64,000 nucleotides of DNA from Streptomyces capitiformicae (lineage in GTDB: Bacteria; Actinomycetota; Actinomycetes; Streptomycetales; Streptomycetaceae), in contig NZ_CP022161.1 in the NCBI RefSeq assembly GCF_002214185.1, positions 372,001-436,000 of the forward strand, read 5' to 3'. The notes beneath the pieces are model-generated. The model was not told the DNA's origin, did no database searches, and saw only the letters and a list, made by a program, of their open reading frames with translations. The translations under genes were made by a program, and so were the position numbers. This document shows, one piece after another, positions 1-9,991 of the stretch (its first letter is position 1; each line of letters starts with the position of its first letter).

Positions 1-60
1 GGTAGCCACGACAGAAGACGCCACAGCCGAGGTAGCCACGACAGAAGACGCCACAGCCGA
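1..60. repeat. Two perfect 30-bp tandem repeats at the left edge
   Basis: Positions 1-30 and 31-60 are identical. The unit is a multiple of three and encodes VATTEDATAE in the frame of the downstream gene, so the array may be longer outside the window and may form a variable-length acidic N-terminal extension. Confidence 0.9.
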
Positions 61-967
61 GGTGGAGTCGGTCCTGCGCGGCGGCCCCTTCCATGTCGCG
101 CTGCGCGCCGCGATCGCCGCGCGCGGGCTGCCGCTGCAGCGCGTGCAGCACCACTTGTCGCGCTACGGGGTCAAGGTCGGTGTCACCAGCCTGAGTTACT
201 GGCAGCAGGGCGCCCGGCGTCCACAGCGCCCCGAGTCGCTGCGCGCGGTGCGGGCCCTGGAGGAGATCCTCCAACTGCCGGACGAGTCGCTGATACGGCT
301 GCTCGGCGACGCGGACGAGCACGCCGGGCCGGAACGCCCCGCCGGCCGCTCGTACCGGGCCGTGGTGGAGGCCTCCGGGGTCCTGGAGCGCCTCCTCGGC
401 GAGTTGGAGGTGCCGCTCGACAGCGGGGTGCACACCGTCGGCCATCACGAGCGGGTACGGGTCGGCGCGTGCCGGGAGCTGCTGGGGCGCGAGTCCCAGC
501 ACATCGTGCGCGCCCACAGGGACGGTGTGGACCGCTATGTGGCCGTCCACCACGGCGATCCGGGCTGCGCACCGGAGCGGATGGCGGTCCGCGCGCTGGA
601 GAACTGCCGCAGGGGGCGGGTGCGCTGGGACAACGACACCGGGGTCCTCGTCGCCGAGTTCCTCTTCGACACGCGGCTGCTCAGCGGCGATACGTTCCTC
701 TTCCGCTACGGCTTCGACGACGGCACGGCGGGCGTCTCCACCGAGTACGTCCGCGGCTTCCGCACCGCCGGCGGCCAGTACGCCCTCCAGGTGCGCTTCG
801 ACGAACGGGCACTGCCGGTCCGCTGCCACCGTTTCACCCAGCACTCGGCCGCGGCCCCCCGCAGCGGCCGCCAGTCCCTCACCCTGAGCCGGCTGCACCG
901 CTCGGTCCACCTCGTCGAGCCACGGGTACGGACGGGGATGGTGGGGATCGGGTGGGACTGGGAGTGA
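2..967 (+). CDS. Conserved hypothetical protein with N-terminal helix-turn-helix-like region (5' end possibly outside the window)
   Basis: The frame is open from the left edge. The first usable start codon inside the window is the GTG at 62, which would give 301 residues. Upstream of it, in the same frame, lie two perfect 30-bp tandem copies encoding a ten-residue unit (VATTEDATAE) that ends exactly where the GTG begins, so the true start may be outside the window with the repeats as an N-terminal tail. The first ~75 residues after the GTG look like an XRE-type DNA-binding fold (helix pattern around RVQHHLSRYG, then VTSLSYWQQGARRPQ and a regularly spaced Leu segment). The remaining ~200 residues match no family I recognise and have no membrane segment. 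The function is unknown; a transcriptional regulator is a weak inference. Confidence 0.7.
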   Translation, partial: VATTEDATAEVATTEDATAEVESVLRGGPFHVALRAAIAARGLPLQRVQHHLSRYGVKVGVTSLSYWQQGARRPQRPESLRAVRALEEILQLPDESLIRLLGDADEHAGPERPAGRSYRAVVEASGVLERLLGELEVPLDSGVHTVGHHERVRVGACRELLGRESQHIVRAHRDGVDRYVAVHHGDPGCAPERMAVRALENCRRGRVRWDNDTGVLVAEFLFDTRLLSGDTFLFRYGFDDGTAGVSTEYVRGFRTAGGQYALQVRFDERALPVRCHRFTQHSAAAPRSGRQSLTLSRLHRSVHLVEPRVRTGMVGIGWDWE

Positions 968-1094
968 GGGGTCGGGCCGGCCGAGGGTGAGGCCCGAGGG
1001 AACAGGGCGGCCGCTTCCCGGGAGGCCGGCCCTCGCGGTGCAACAAGCGTCTGGGATACCTTCCGGCCGAGATACCCGAGAAAGGATCCGTGCC

Positions 1095-2006
1095 GTGATC
1101 GTCGTCGCCGGTGAAGCCCTGATCGATCTGGTCCCCCGGGGCACGGGCGCGCTGGTGGACCTGCGGCCGGCCCGCGGTGGCGGCCCGTACAACACCGCGA
1201 TCGCGCTCGGCCGCCTCGGCTCCCCCACCGCCTTCTGCTCCCGGGTGTCGTACGACGTCTACGGCGAGGCCCTGCTGGACGCGTTGCGCGAGGCGGACGT
1301 CGAGGTGGCGTCCGTGCAGCGCGGTCCGGAGCCGACGACCCTCGCCCTGGCCTCGATCGGCGAGGGCGGCTCGGCCCGCTACTCCTTCTACGTCGAGGGC
1401 AGCGCCGACCGGCTGTTCGAGGCCCCCGACCGGCTCCCCGACGGCACCCGGGCCGTGTCGTTCGGCACCTGCTCTCTCGTCCTGGAACCGGGCGCGAGCG
1501 CCTACGAGGAGCTGATGCACCGCACCGCCGCCCAGGGCGTGTTCACCGCCCTCGACCCGAACATCCGGCCGGGGTTGATCCCCGACGCGGACGCCTACCG
1601 GGCCCGGTTCAAGAGCTGGCTGCCGTCGGTGTCGTTGCTCAAGCTCTCCGAGGAGGACGCGGAGTGGCTGGGCGGCACCCCGAGCCAGTGGCTGTCCTCC
1701 GGCCCCTCGGCCGTGGTGATCACCCACGGCGGAGACGGCCTGACCGCCTACACCCGCGACGGCGCGGAACACTCCGTACCGGGCGAGAAGATCGACGTCG
1801 TGGACACCATCGGCGCCGGCGACACGGTGAACGCGGCCCTCCTCCACGGCCTCTCCACCCGTAACGCCCTCTCCCCGACCGCCCTCGCCGCTCTGACCCC
1901 GGCCGACTGGACCCGCCTCCTGCGCTTCGCCGCCCGCGCCGCCGCGATCACCTGCTCCCGAGCGGGCGCGGAACCGCCGTACGCCTCGGAGGTGGGCGAG
2001 ATCTAG
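1095..2006 (+). CDS. PfkB-family carbohydrate kinase (fructokinase-like)
   Basis: This is a 303-residue ribokinase/PfkB fold sugar kinase that would phosphorylate a monosaccharide such as fructose with ATP in the cytoplasm. The N-terminal glycine motif GGGPYNTAIALGRLG and the C-terminal signature DTIGAGDTVNAALL, with the catalytic Asp in GAGD, are both present. The start was placed at the GTG at 1095 because an AAAGGA ribosome site lies 8 bases upstream and the protein then begins IVVAGEALID, the usual PfkB opening; the frame stays open further upstream but that part is not PfkB-like. It stands alone, so the substrate cannot be told from context. Confidence 0.88.
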   Translation: MIVVAGEALIDLVPRGTGALVDLRPARGGGPYNTAIALGRLGSPTAFCSRVSYDVYGEALLDALREADVEVASVQRGPEPTTLALASIGEGGSARYSFYVEGSADRLFEAPDRLPDGTRAVSFGTCSLVLEPGASAYEELMHRTAAQGVFTALDPNIRPGLIPDADAYRARFKSWLPSVSLLKLSEEDAEWLGGTPSQWLSSGPSAVVITHGGDGLTAYTRDGAEHSVPGEKIDVVDTIGAGDTVNAALLHGLSTRNALSPTALAALTPADWTRLLRFAARAAAITCSRAGAEPPYASEVGEI

Positions 2007-2049
2007 GCCGCGTTCCCGCAGGCGAACCCCCGGCCGGCAGGGCGGCCTG

Positions 2050-2340
2050 TCAGCCGCTGACCGCCCGTAGGGCGCCCGGCTTGCGGCCGTTGAGGCGGTC
2101 CGGGGCCGTGGCGGTGGTCTCGTCGGCCGGCAGATGGGCCATGAGGGCGCCGGCCGTCGTCCGGCAGGGCGAGCGTCTCGTACGACAGGCGCAACCGCCC
2201 CGTCTGCGGATGTTCGACGAGTTCGGTCCCGTTGCGGAGGGACATGGCCGGTACGGCGTTCAGCCGCTCGGTGAACGCGGCTCCCGCCGTGACCGTCAAC
2301 TCGTCGGCAAGGGCGGCGACGTTCGGAGCGTGCAGCGGGG
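2050..2340 (-). pseudogene. Remnant of an MmyB-type helix-turn-helix regulator (C-terminal ligand-binding part only)
   Basis: Reading leftward, one frame gives NVAALADELTVTAGAAF and then TGRLRLSYETLALPDD, the conserved core of the MmyB-like ligand-binding domain that follows an XRE domain in many actinobacterial regulators. Just after LPDD the frame breaks, and the expected continuation (MAHLPADETTATAPDRLNGR, ending KPGALRAVSG and a stop at 2050-2052) appears in another frame. The N-terminal DNA-binding half is missing altogether. So the gene is both truncated and frameshifted. Family assignment is from memory of the conserved motif; the broken state is directly visible. Confidence 0.7.
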
Positions 2341-2403
2341 CATCGTGCCGCGGATGACAGATGGGCGGTCACCGCAGGACCAGGGCGGCTGATGAGGGAA
2401 CGC

Positions 2404-2443
2404 GCGGCGCCCCGCGGGGAGTTGCCGCGGGGCGCCGCATTTT
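2404..2443. terminator. Strong hairpin terminator downstream of uvrA
   Basis: A perfect 14-bp stem (GCGGCGCCCCGCGG and its complement) with a 7-nt loop is followed on the plus strand by ATTTT. It lies about 70 bp beyond the uvrA stop and also faces the rightward PfkB transcript, so it can act in both directions, although the T-run favours rightward transcripts. Confidence 0.75.
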
Positions 2444-2514
2444 CCGTACCTTCTCGGGACTTGGCGGGGCCTGTTGCTCTACGGCCCGCTGTGCCCGTTG
2501 TCACCGATCCGCTC

Positions 2515-5556
<3,042 letters not shown>

Positions 5557-5781
5557 GCCGGTCCGCACCTTTCTTGAGTGAAGTGAGCAGGAGCGGAGCC
5601 CCCGGTCCTTCACAGACTAGGGGGAGCCACTGACAGCGCCGGTCCTGTTTCCCCGTTCCACAACAATCCCGGGCCTTCCAGCATGCCCGACGCAGGACTT
5701 GACCATATAGCACGCGCATTCGATTTTGGGCCGCGGTCCGCCACCTTCACCCGATGGAGTGGCGGGGTTAGGGTCGGCGTC

Positions 5782-6495
5782 ATGATGGATCACGCACGTG
5801 ACCTGGCCTCTGTACGCGAAGCGACCGACCGGCTCCTCACCGCAGCCGCCAAGCTGGACAACGCCGCCGTCGCCGAGCCGTCACGGCTGCCCGGCTGGAC
5901 CCGCGGCCATGTCCTCGCCCATCTCGCCCGCAACGCGGACGCCCTCGTGAACGTCCTCGAAGGGCGCCCCATGTACGTCTCCGAGGAGGCCCGGGACACC
6001 GACATCGAGCGCGACGCGCCACGCCCCCTGGAGGCGCAGCTCGCCGACGTACGTCAGAGCGCGAACCGCTTCCAGGACGCCGCGTCCGTCCCAGCGGACT
6101 GGTCGCGCACGGTCGAGCTGCGCAACGGCGTCACGGACTCGGCGTCCCGGGTGCCGTTCCGGCGCTGGATCGAGGTGGAGATCCATCATGTGGATCTGGG
6201 GATCGGGTACGAGCTGGAGGATTTGCCGGAGGAGTTCGCGCAGCGCGAGATCAACTTCCTGACCGAGCGGTTCCGCAACCACCCGGGTGTGCCCACGCTG
6301 GTGATCAAGCAGGACGACGGGCGACTGATCCCTACCGGAGCCATCGGGTCCGTCCCCCCGGAACAGCTCGAAAGCGGCCATCACCTCACGGTCAGCGGCA
6401 GCCGGGCCGATCTGCTGGGTTGGCTCGCCGGCCGCCGCGACGGCTCGGCCCTACAGGTCGACGGAGGCACACTCCCGGCTCTGCCCCCGCTATAG
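5782..6495 (+). CDS. Maleylpyruvate isomerase family mycothiol-dependent protein
   Basis: This 237-residue DinB-like four-helix protein belongs to the MDMPI family, whose members use mycothiol, the actinobacterial thiol. Seen in the sequence: the N-terminal metal-site region RLPGWTRGHVLAHLARNADAL with its His, and VEIHHVDLGIGY carrying the further His residues near 140. The start at ATG 5782 is followed directly by a second in-frame ATG at 5785, and either may be used. It is divergent from uvrA and ends 10 bp before the MBL hydrolase, so those two probably form an operon. The substrate is not known; thiol-dependent detoxification is an inference from the family. Confidence 0.85.
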   Translation: MMDHARDLASVREATDRLLTAAAKLDNAAVAEPSRLPGWTRGHVLAHLARNADALVNVLEGRPMYVSEEARDTDIERDAPRPLEAQLADVRQSANRFQDAASVPADWSRTVELRNGVTDSASRVPFRRWIEVEIHHVDLGIGYELEDLPEEFAQREINFLTERFRNHPGVPTLVIKQDDGRLIPTGAIGSVPPEQLESGHHLTVSGSRADLLGWLAGRRDGSALQVDGGTLPALPPL

Positions 6496-6505
6496 GCTGA
6501 GAGCC

Positions 6506-7159
6506 ATGACGTACAGCGGAGCAGTGAAGGTCGGCGGCCCTGCGGATGTGCACGAGCTGCGGGACCTGATGATCTCCAAGGTCGCGGTCGGCCCGATGGA
6601 CAACAACGCCTATCTGCTGCGCTGCCGGGCCACCGACGAGCAGCTGCTGATCGACGCGGCGAACGACGCCGGCACGCTGCTCACGCTGATCGGTGACGAC
6701 GGGATCGCGTCCGTCGTCACCACGCATCAGCACGGCGACCACTGGCAGGCGCTCGCCGAGGTGGTGGCGGCCACGGGCGCCCGTACGTACGCCGGCCGGG
6801 ACGATGCCGAGGGCATCCCGGTGGCGACCGACGTACTCGTCGACGACGGGGACACGATCCGGGTGGGGCGCGTGGAGCTCACCGCGCGCCATCTCGTGGG
6901 ACACACGCCGGGTTCGATCGCCCTGGTCTACGACGACCCGCACGGGCATCCCCATGTGTTCACCGGGGACTGCCTCTTCCCCGGGGGGCCTGGGCGGACA
7001 ACACGTTCGGAAGAGTTCAACTCCCTGATGGACGGCCTGGAGACCAAGGTATTCGGCGTCCTGCCCGATGAGACCTGGGTCTACCCCGGCCACGGCAACG
7101 ACACCACCATCGGCACGGAGCGGCCCCACCTCGCGGAGTGGCGCACACGAGGCTGGTAA
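6506..7159 (+). CDS. MBL-fold metallohydrolase with a 3' end supplied by an integrated element
   Basis: This is a glyoxalase-II-like metallo-beta-lactamase-fold hydrolase of 217 residues. The metal ligands are visible: THQHGDHW near residue 71, GHTPGS near 133, FTGDCLFPG near 153 and YPGHG near 194. The frame is intact, but the last ~60 codons, after CLFPGG, are not the original ones: a second, diverged copy of the same C-terminal segment lies at 11525-11710, past the integrase. The crossover therefore falls at CTTCCC (6976-6981), and the codons after it come from the element. In the new tail GPGRTTRSEEF replaces the DVGNTRKDPKAF of the displaced end, whereas VLPDETWVYPGHGNDTT is kept. Confidence 0.9.
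   Translation: MTYSGAVKVGGPADVHELRDLMISKVAVGPMDNNAYLLRCRATDEQLLIDAANDAGTLLTLIGDDGIASVVTTHQHGDHWQALAEVVAATGARTYAGRDDAEGIPVATDVLVDDGDTIRVGRVELTARHLVGHTPGSIALVYDDPHGHPHVFTGDCLFPGGPGRTTRSEEFNSLMDGLETKVFGVLPDETWVYPGHGNDTTIGTERPHLAEWRTRGW
6976..6981. other. attL core of the integrative element (CTTCCC)
   Basis: CTTCCC occurs here within the MBL gene and again at 11524-11529, where the displaced 3' fragment of that gene begins in frame. Beyond these six bases the two sites diverge for several bases (next base C versus G), as expected for the short common core used by large serine integrases. The exact crossover dinucleotide inside it cannot be told. Confidence 0.6.
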
Positions 7160-8167
7160 CCATGCGAGGGTGCTCGTCCCCGTTTCGAAACCGAAGCGGG
7201 GACAGTCGCGCGTTCAGGCCCGTCCGCGCTCGGGGAGGGGCATGCCCCACGGACGGTGGCCTCCAGAACTCCGTCACCGACGCCGGCAGCAGTGACCGCC
7301 AGAGTCGGGGGGACTGTTCCATGGGCTGCGGTCTGCTGGGCGAGGTTCACCTGGCAGGCAGCGGAACCTCCCACCACTCCGCAGTCCATCCCCAGGCCAG
7401 GCCGAGACGCGCGCGCGGGCCGAGCTGGTCGCCGCGGAGCGCGCCGCGACCGCCGAAACCGAGTCGGTCGCGGCGGCGCGTTTCGGCGGCGGTCAGCGCC
7501 ATTTCGGAGGCGCGGGCCTCGGGCTTCGGCGCGGTCCACGAGGGCCTGTTCCCTGGCGGTCTTCGCGGCCTCCTCGCGGGCCTCGGCTTCGGCGGCGCGG
7601 GCCCGCGTTTCGGCGGCGGTCACACTCATCCAGACCGGCACCGAGTCCTACCGCTTCCAGGCCACCGAGTCCGAACGGCACAACACGGCCCGGTGAAGCA
7701 TCTGCCCCGACGAACCGGAGCAGACGGGGCTGAGGCACGACAGCGCCTCGCGGACCGGCTACGCCGGATGGGCTGGCATCAGTGGGCGTTTGATGTTGAT
7801 TCGTAATGGGCATTTCGATCCGTTTTGTCATTTTCATTGCCAATGCGCACAGCCCGAAATGCCTGCAAGCTCCCTACAGGGAGGGAGCTTGCACCCCATT
7901 GCTAAACCAGACGGAATCCAGTACCGAGAAGCGGATCAAGCGGGCGCACAGGTCGCCCCCTGGAAGGCCGTGAAGGCGCATGTAGGGTGCGAATCGCCCC
8001 GAAGGCTGTTGACCGCAAGGACGACTTAACACCGCAATCCACCTCTAAACATCCTCTCAGGCCTCGTCGTGTGTAAGTGCTCTACTCGGCGTGTTGAGGC
8101 GAAATGGCGTACGACAGAAGGTAGTTGTTCAGAACACTGTTCCCTGCCTATGTCTTGGGGGATGTCG
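7160..8167. other. About 1 kb without a convincing gene inside the element
   Basis: No frame here has both a good start and typical codon bias. At 7400-7640 the minus strand reads as an Ala/Arg/Glu-rich repeated segment (TAAETRARAAEAEA and, in another frame, ALTAAETRRRD), which may be the decayed end of a coiled-coil protein. From about 7790 to 8150 the G+C content falls clearly below that of the neighbours. A 12-bp inverted repeat lies at 7864-7893. Confidence 0.5.
7864..7893. other. Perfect 12-bp stem-loop in the element's low-G+C patch
   Basis: TGCAAGCTCCCT and its exact complement are separated by 6 nt. No T-run follows, so a terminator role is uncertain. It may instead be a protein-binding site or a scar. 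Confidence 0.55.
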
Positions 8168-8749
8168 ATGTCGAGCAACGCCGTAACGCTGATCGCCGCA
8201 TTGATCGCTGCACTTGTCTCCGTGGTCAATCTGTACATGACAGCGATGTTCGGTCGACGGGCCGAGATGCGTGTGGCGCACCGTGAATTACTGGCACGCG
8301 ATCTGAACGAACTGGCGAGTGCGATAACCCAAGCCATAGCGGTGGCCCACGAGCTGAATGTTATTGCGACGACCGACGGAGGAGCGCAACGGCGGCGCAA
8401 CTGGCTGGACAAGGCCAATGCGGTGACCAGGACTGTGAAGACCGTGCGTCCACGGGTGCGCTATCAGCTGTGGGGCCTGGATGAAGGGTTGCGCACCATG
8501 GCTCGCGTGCCTGACTGGATCAACCACTATGTCGGTGACCGGGCCGACGGGGGTTCGGCGTTCGTCGACGAGGCCGGAAAACTGGGCCGAATGCTTGACG
8601 AGGTCATCAGGCGTTCCTACCAACGCGGAGCTCCTCCCCGCTGGTGGGAGGGGCGGCGAGTGAACCGTCAGGCCCAACGGGTACGGCAGACATGGGAACG
8701 TGCACGTGCAGCTCATCTGAGCGGAGATGATGGAGAGACGAACGAATGA
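8168..8749 (+). CDS. Small membrane-anchored cytoplasmic protein of the element
   Basis: This 193-residue protein has one N-terminal transmembrane helix (VTLIAALIAALVSVVNLY) followed by a mainly helical, Arg-rich cytoplasmic part (RRAEMRVAHRELLARDLNEL, then two Trp/Arg-rich segments). ATG 8168 is preferred because GGGGG at 8157-8161 lies at proper spacing; ATG 8150 and 8162 are also in frame. I recognise no family. It resembles the second cargo protein (9198) in plan: short extracytoplasmic N-terminus, one membrane helix, then an R-x-x...H/L-rich helix. Such proteins in small integrative elements are often lysogenic-conversion or exclusion genes, but that role is inference only. Confidence 0.65.
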   Translation: MSSNAVTLIAALIAALVSVVNLYMTAMFGRRAEMRVAHRELLARDLNELASAITQAIAVAHELNVIATTDGGAQRRRNWLDKANAVTRTVKTVRPRVRYQLWGLDEGLRTMARVPDWINHYVGDRADGGSAFVDEAGKLGRMLDEVIRRSYQRGAPPRWWEGRRVNRQAQRVRQTWERARAAHLSGDDGETNE

Positions 8750-8954
8750 CGCCTTCCCGCCGACGGTTCGACGGTGCGGGTCAGCGGGAATCCGATACCG
8801 CCCCCGTGACCTTGTTCGTTGCCCCGGGCTCGGAGCTCCCAGCCTTCTGACCCGGCTCGCATGGTGACGATCACCGCCGAGAAGAGGACTGCGTTTCACC
8901 TGCAGAGGTTCGTCGTGATTCCCATGGTTCTCAGAGGGTTTGGCAGCGAATGAT

Positions 8955-9067
8955 CGACGCTGTTGGCGAGAATCTCCGGAACCGTCCCGTTCGATCACTG
9001 CCGTGCGGCTTCACCGCTCAGCGCAGACTCGTTCCGGCAAGTCCGGGCAATTCACCAACAGCGTCCG
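8955..9067. repeat. Structured repeat, copy 1 (left of the membrane-protein cassette)
   Basis: About 113 bp, roughly 85% identical to 9845-9956 and in the same orientation. Internally it is a large interrupted palindrome: outer arms GACGCTGTTGG (8956-8966) and CCAACAGCGTC (9055-9065) match perfectly, and an inner pair CCGGAAC / GTTCCGG lies within. The first half of the middle, CACTGCCGTGCGGCTTCACC, is almost unchanged between copies. Confidence 0.85.
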
Positions 9068-9197
9068 AATTCCGGCCCGGGCCTGCGCGCTCGCGGGTCA
9101 CCCGGCGGGCGCTGGGCTCTGAACTTGCTCAACTCGTGTTGTGGTTCGCGGGGTTCTGGCGACGATGTCACTGTCCAGAACACCAAGGGGGAAGACT

Positions 9198-9818
9198 GTG
9201 GAAGCACCTTTCATTACCGCAACCGGGGCCGTCATCGCCGCGTGCATCGCGTTCTCCGGCGCGCTTTATGTCGCCATGAGGGGCCAGCGCCACCAGGCCA
9301 AGTCCCTGCGGGACAACTGGGTCCACGACCGCCGCAAGGACGCGTACCTCGGCTTCCTCGATGCCGCACGGGCGTTCGCCCCCCTGACCGAAGAGGCTTT
9401 TCGGTCCGAGAACCGCAATGTGACCGCTGCCGGCGTCGCTATGGCTCGTAATCCCCAGGCCGACATGTTCGACGGGACATGGGTGGGGGACGTCCCCCCG
9501 GTTGACGATCTGGGTGAGGGCTTCTACAAGAGGGCGCCCAAGCGGCTGCATGGTCTGGCTGTCGCGTACGAACGCGTCGCCTTCGAGGGTCCGTCCGACA
9601 TCGCCGACAGGGCGAGCGAGATCAATGACTCGGCGCACCGTCTGAGCGCTGGCCTCGAACTGTTCGCCAGGGAAGCGAAGGAGCAGATCGACCCCGACCA
9701 CCCGGAGAGTCCCTCGCCAACCGAGGTGGATCTCCTGCGCGCAGAGATCAACTTCTACGAGTTACTGATCGCCAAGTTCCGGAGGCAAGCCAAGGAAGCT
9801 CTGAACATCACGCCGTGA
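9198..9818 (+). CDS. Small membrane-anchored protein, cargo gene between two structured repeats
   Basis: This is a 206-residue protein with an N-terminal transmembrane helix (ATGAVIAACIAFSGALYVAM) followed by a charged helical cytoplasmic domain (RRKDAYLGFLDAARAFAPLT, later EVDLLRAEINFYELLIAKF). The GTG start at 9198 follows a clear AAGGGGGAAG ribosome site, so the in-frame extension back to 9141 is rejected. No family is recognised. The gene and its promoter region are bracketed by the direct repeats 8955-9067 and 9845-9956, which makes it look like an exchangeable cassette. Base composition is close to that of the chromosome. Confidence 0.75.
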   Translation: MEAPFITATGAVIAACIAFSGALYVAMRGQRHQAKSLRDNWVHDRRKDAYLGFLDAARAFAPLTEEAFRSENRNVTAAGVAMARNPQADMFDGTWVGDVPPVDDLGEGFYKRAPKRLHGLAVAYERVAFEGPSDIADRASEINDSAHRLSAGLELFAREAKEQIDPDHPESPSPTEVDLLRAEINFYELLIAKFRRQAKEALNITP

Positions 9819-9844
9819 GGTACGGCCGGGGGCCCGACCGACCC

Positions 9845-9956
9845 CGGACGCTCTTGGCGAATTCGCGGAACCTTCCGACTCGACCACTGCCGTGCGGCTT
9901 CACCTCTCAGCGCAGACTCGTTCCGGCGGGTCCGGCCAATTCGCCAACAGGGTCCG
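9845..9956. repeat. Structured repeat, copy 2 (right of the membrane-protein cassette)
   Basis: This is the second, direct copy of the 8955-9067 element. Its own outer arms, CGGACGCTCTTGGCGAATT (9845-9863) and its inverted partner at 9938-9956, match at 17 of 19 positions. It starts 27 bp after the stop of the cargo gene and ends 36 bp before the integrase stop. Confidence 0.85.
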
Positions 9957-9991
9957 AATGATCGTGCCGGGCCCGCACGGCATCCGCGTGC

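Noticed and set aside
5700..5782. SOS (LexA) box for uvrA
   Set aside because: TCGAATGCGCGTGC was considered, but it lacks the second half of the actinobacterial CGAAC-N4-GTTCG palindrome.
7081..7641. Ala/Arg-rich open frame on the minus strand inside the element
   Set aside because: The beginning (TAAETRARAAEAEA) looks protein-like, but most of the frame is Pro/Arg-rich and overlaps the end of the MBL gene; at best a remnant.
7790..8029. Short open frame in the low-G+C patch of the element
   Set aside because: No ribosome site, and it runs through the 12-bp stem-loop; no protein-like features.
8955..9067. Integron attC site
   Set aside because: The folded repeat recalls attC, but the GTTRRRY/RYYYAAC boxes do not fit and no integron integrase is present.
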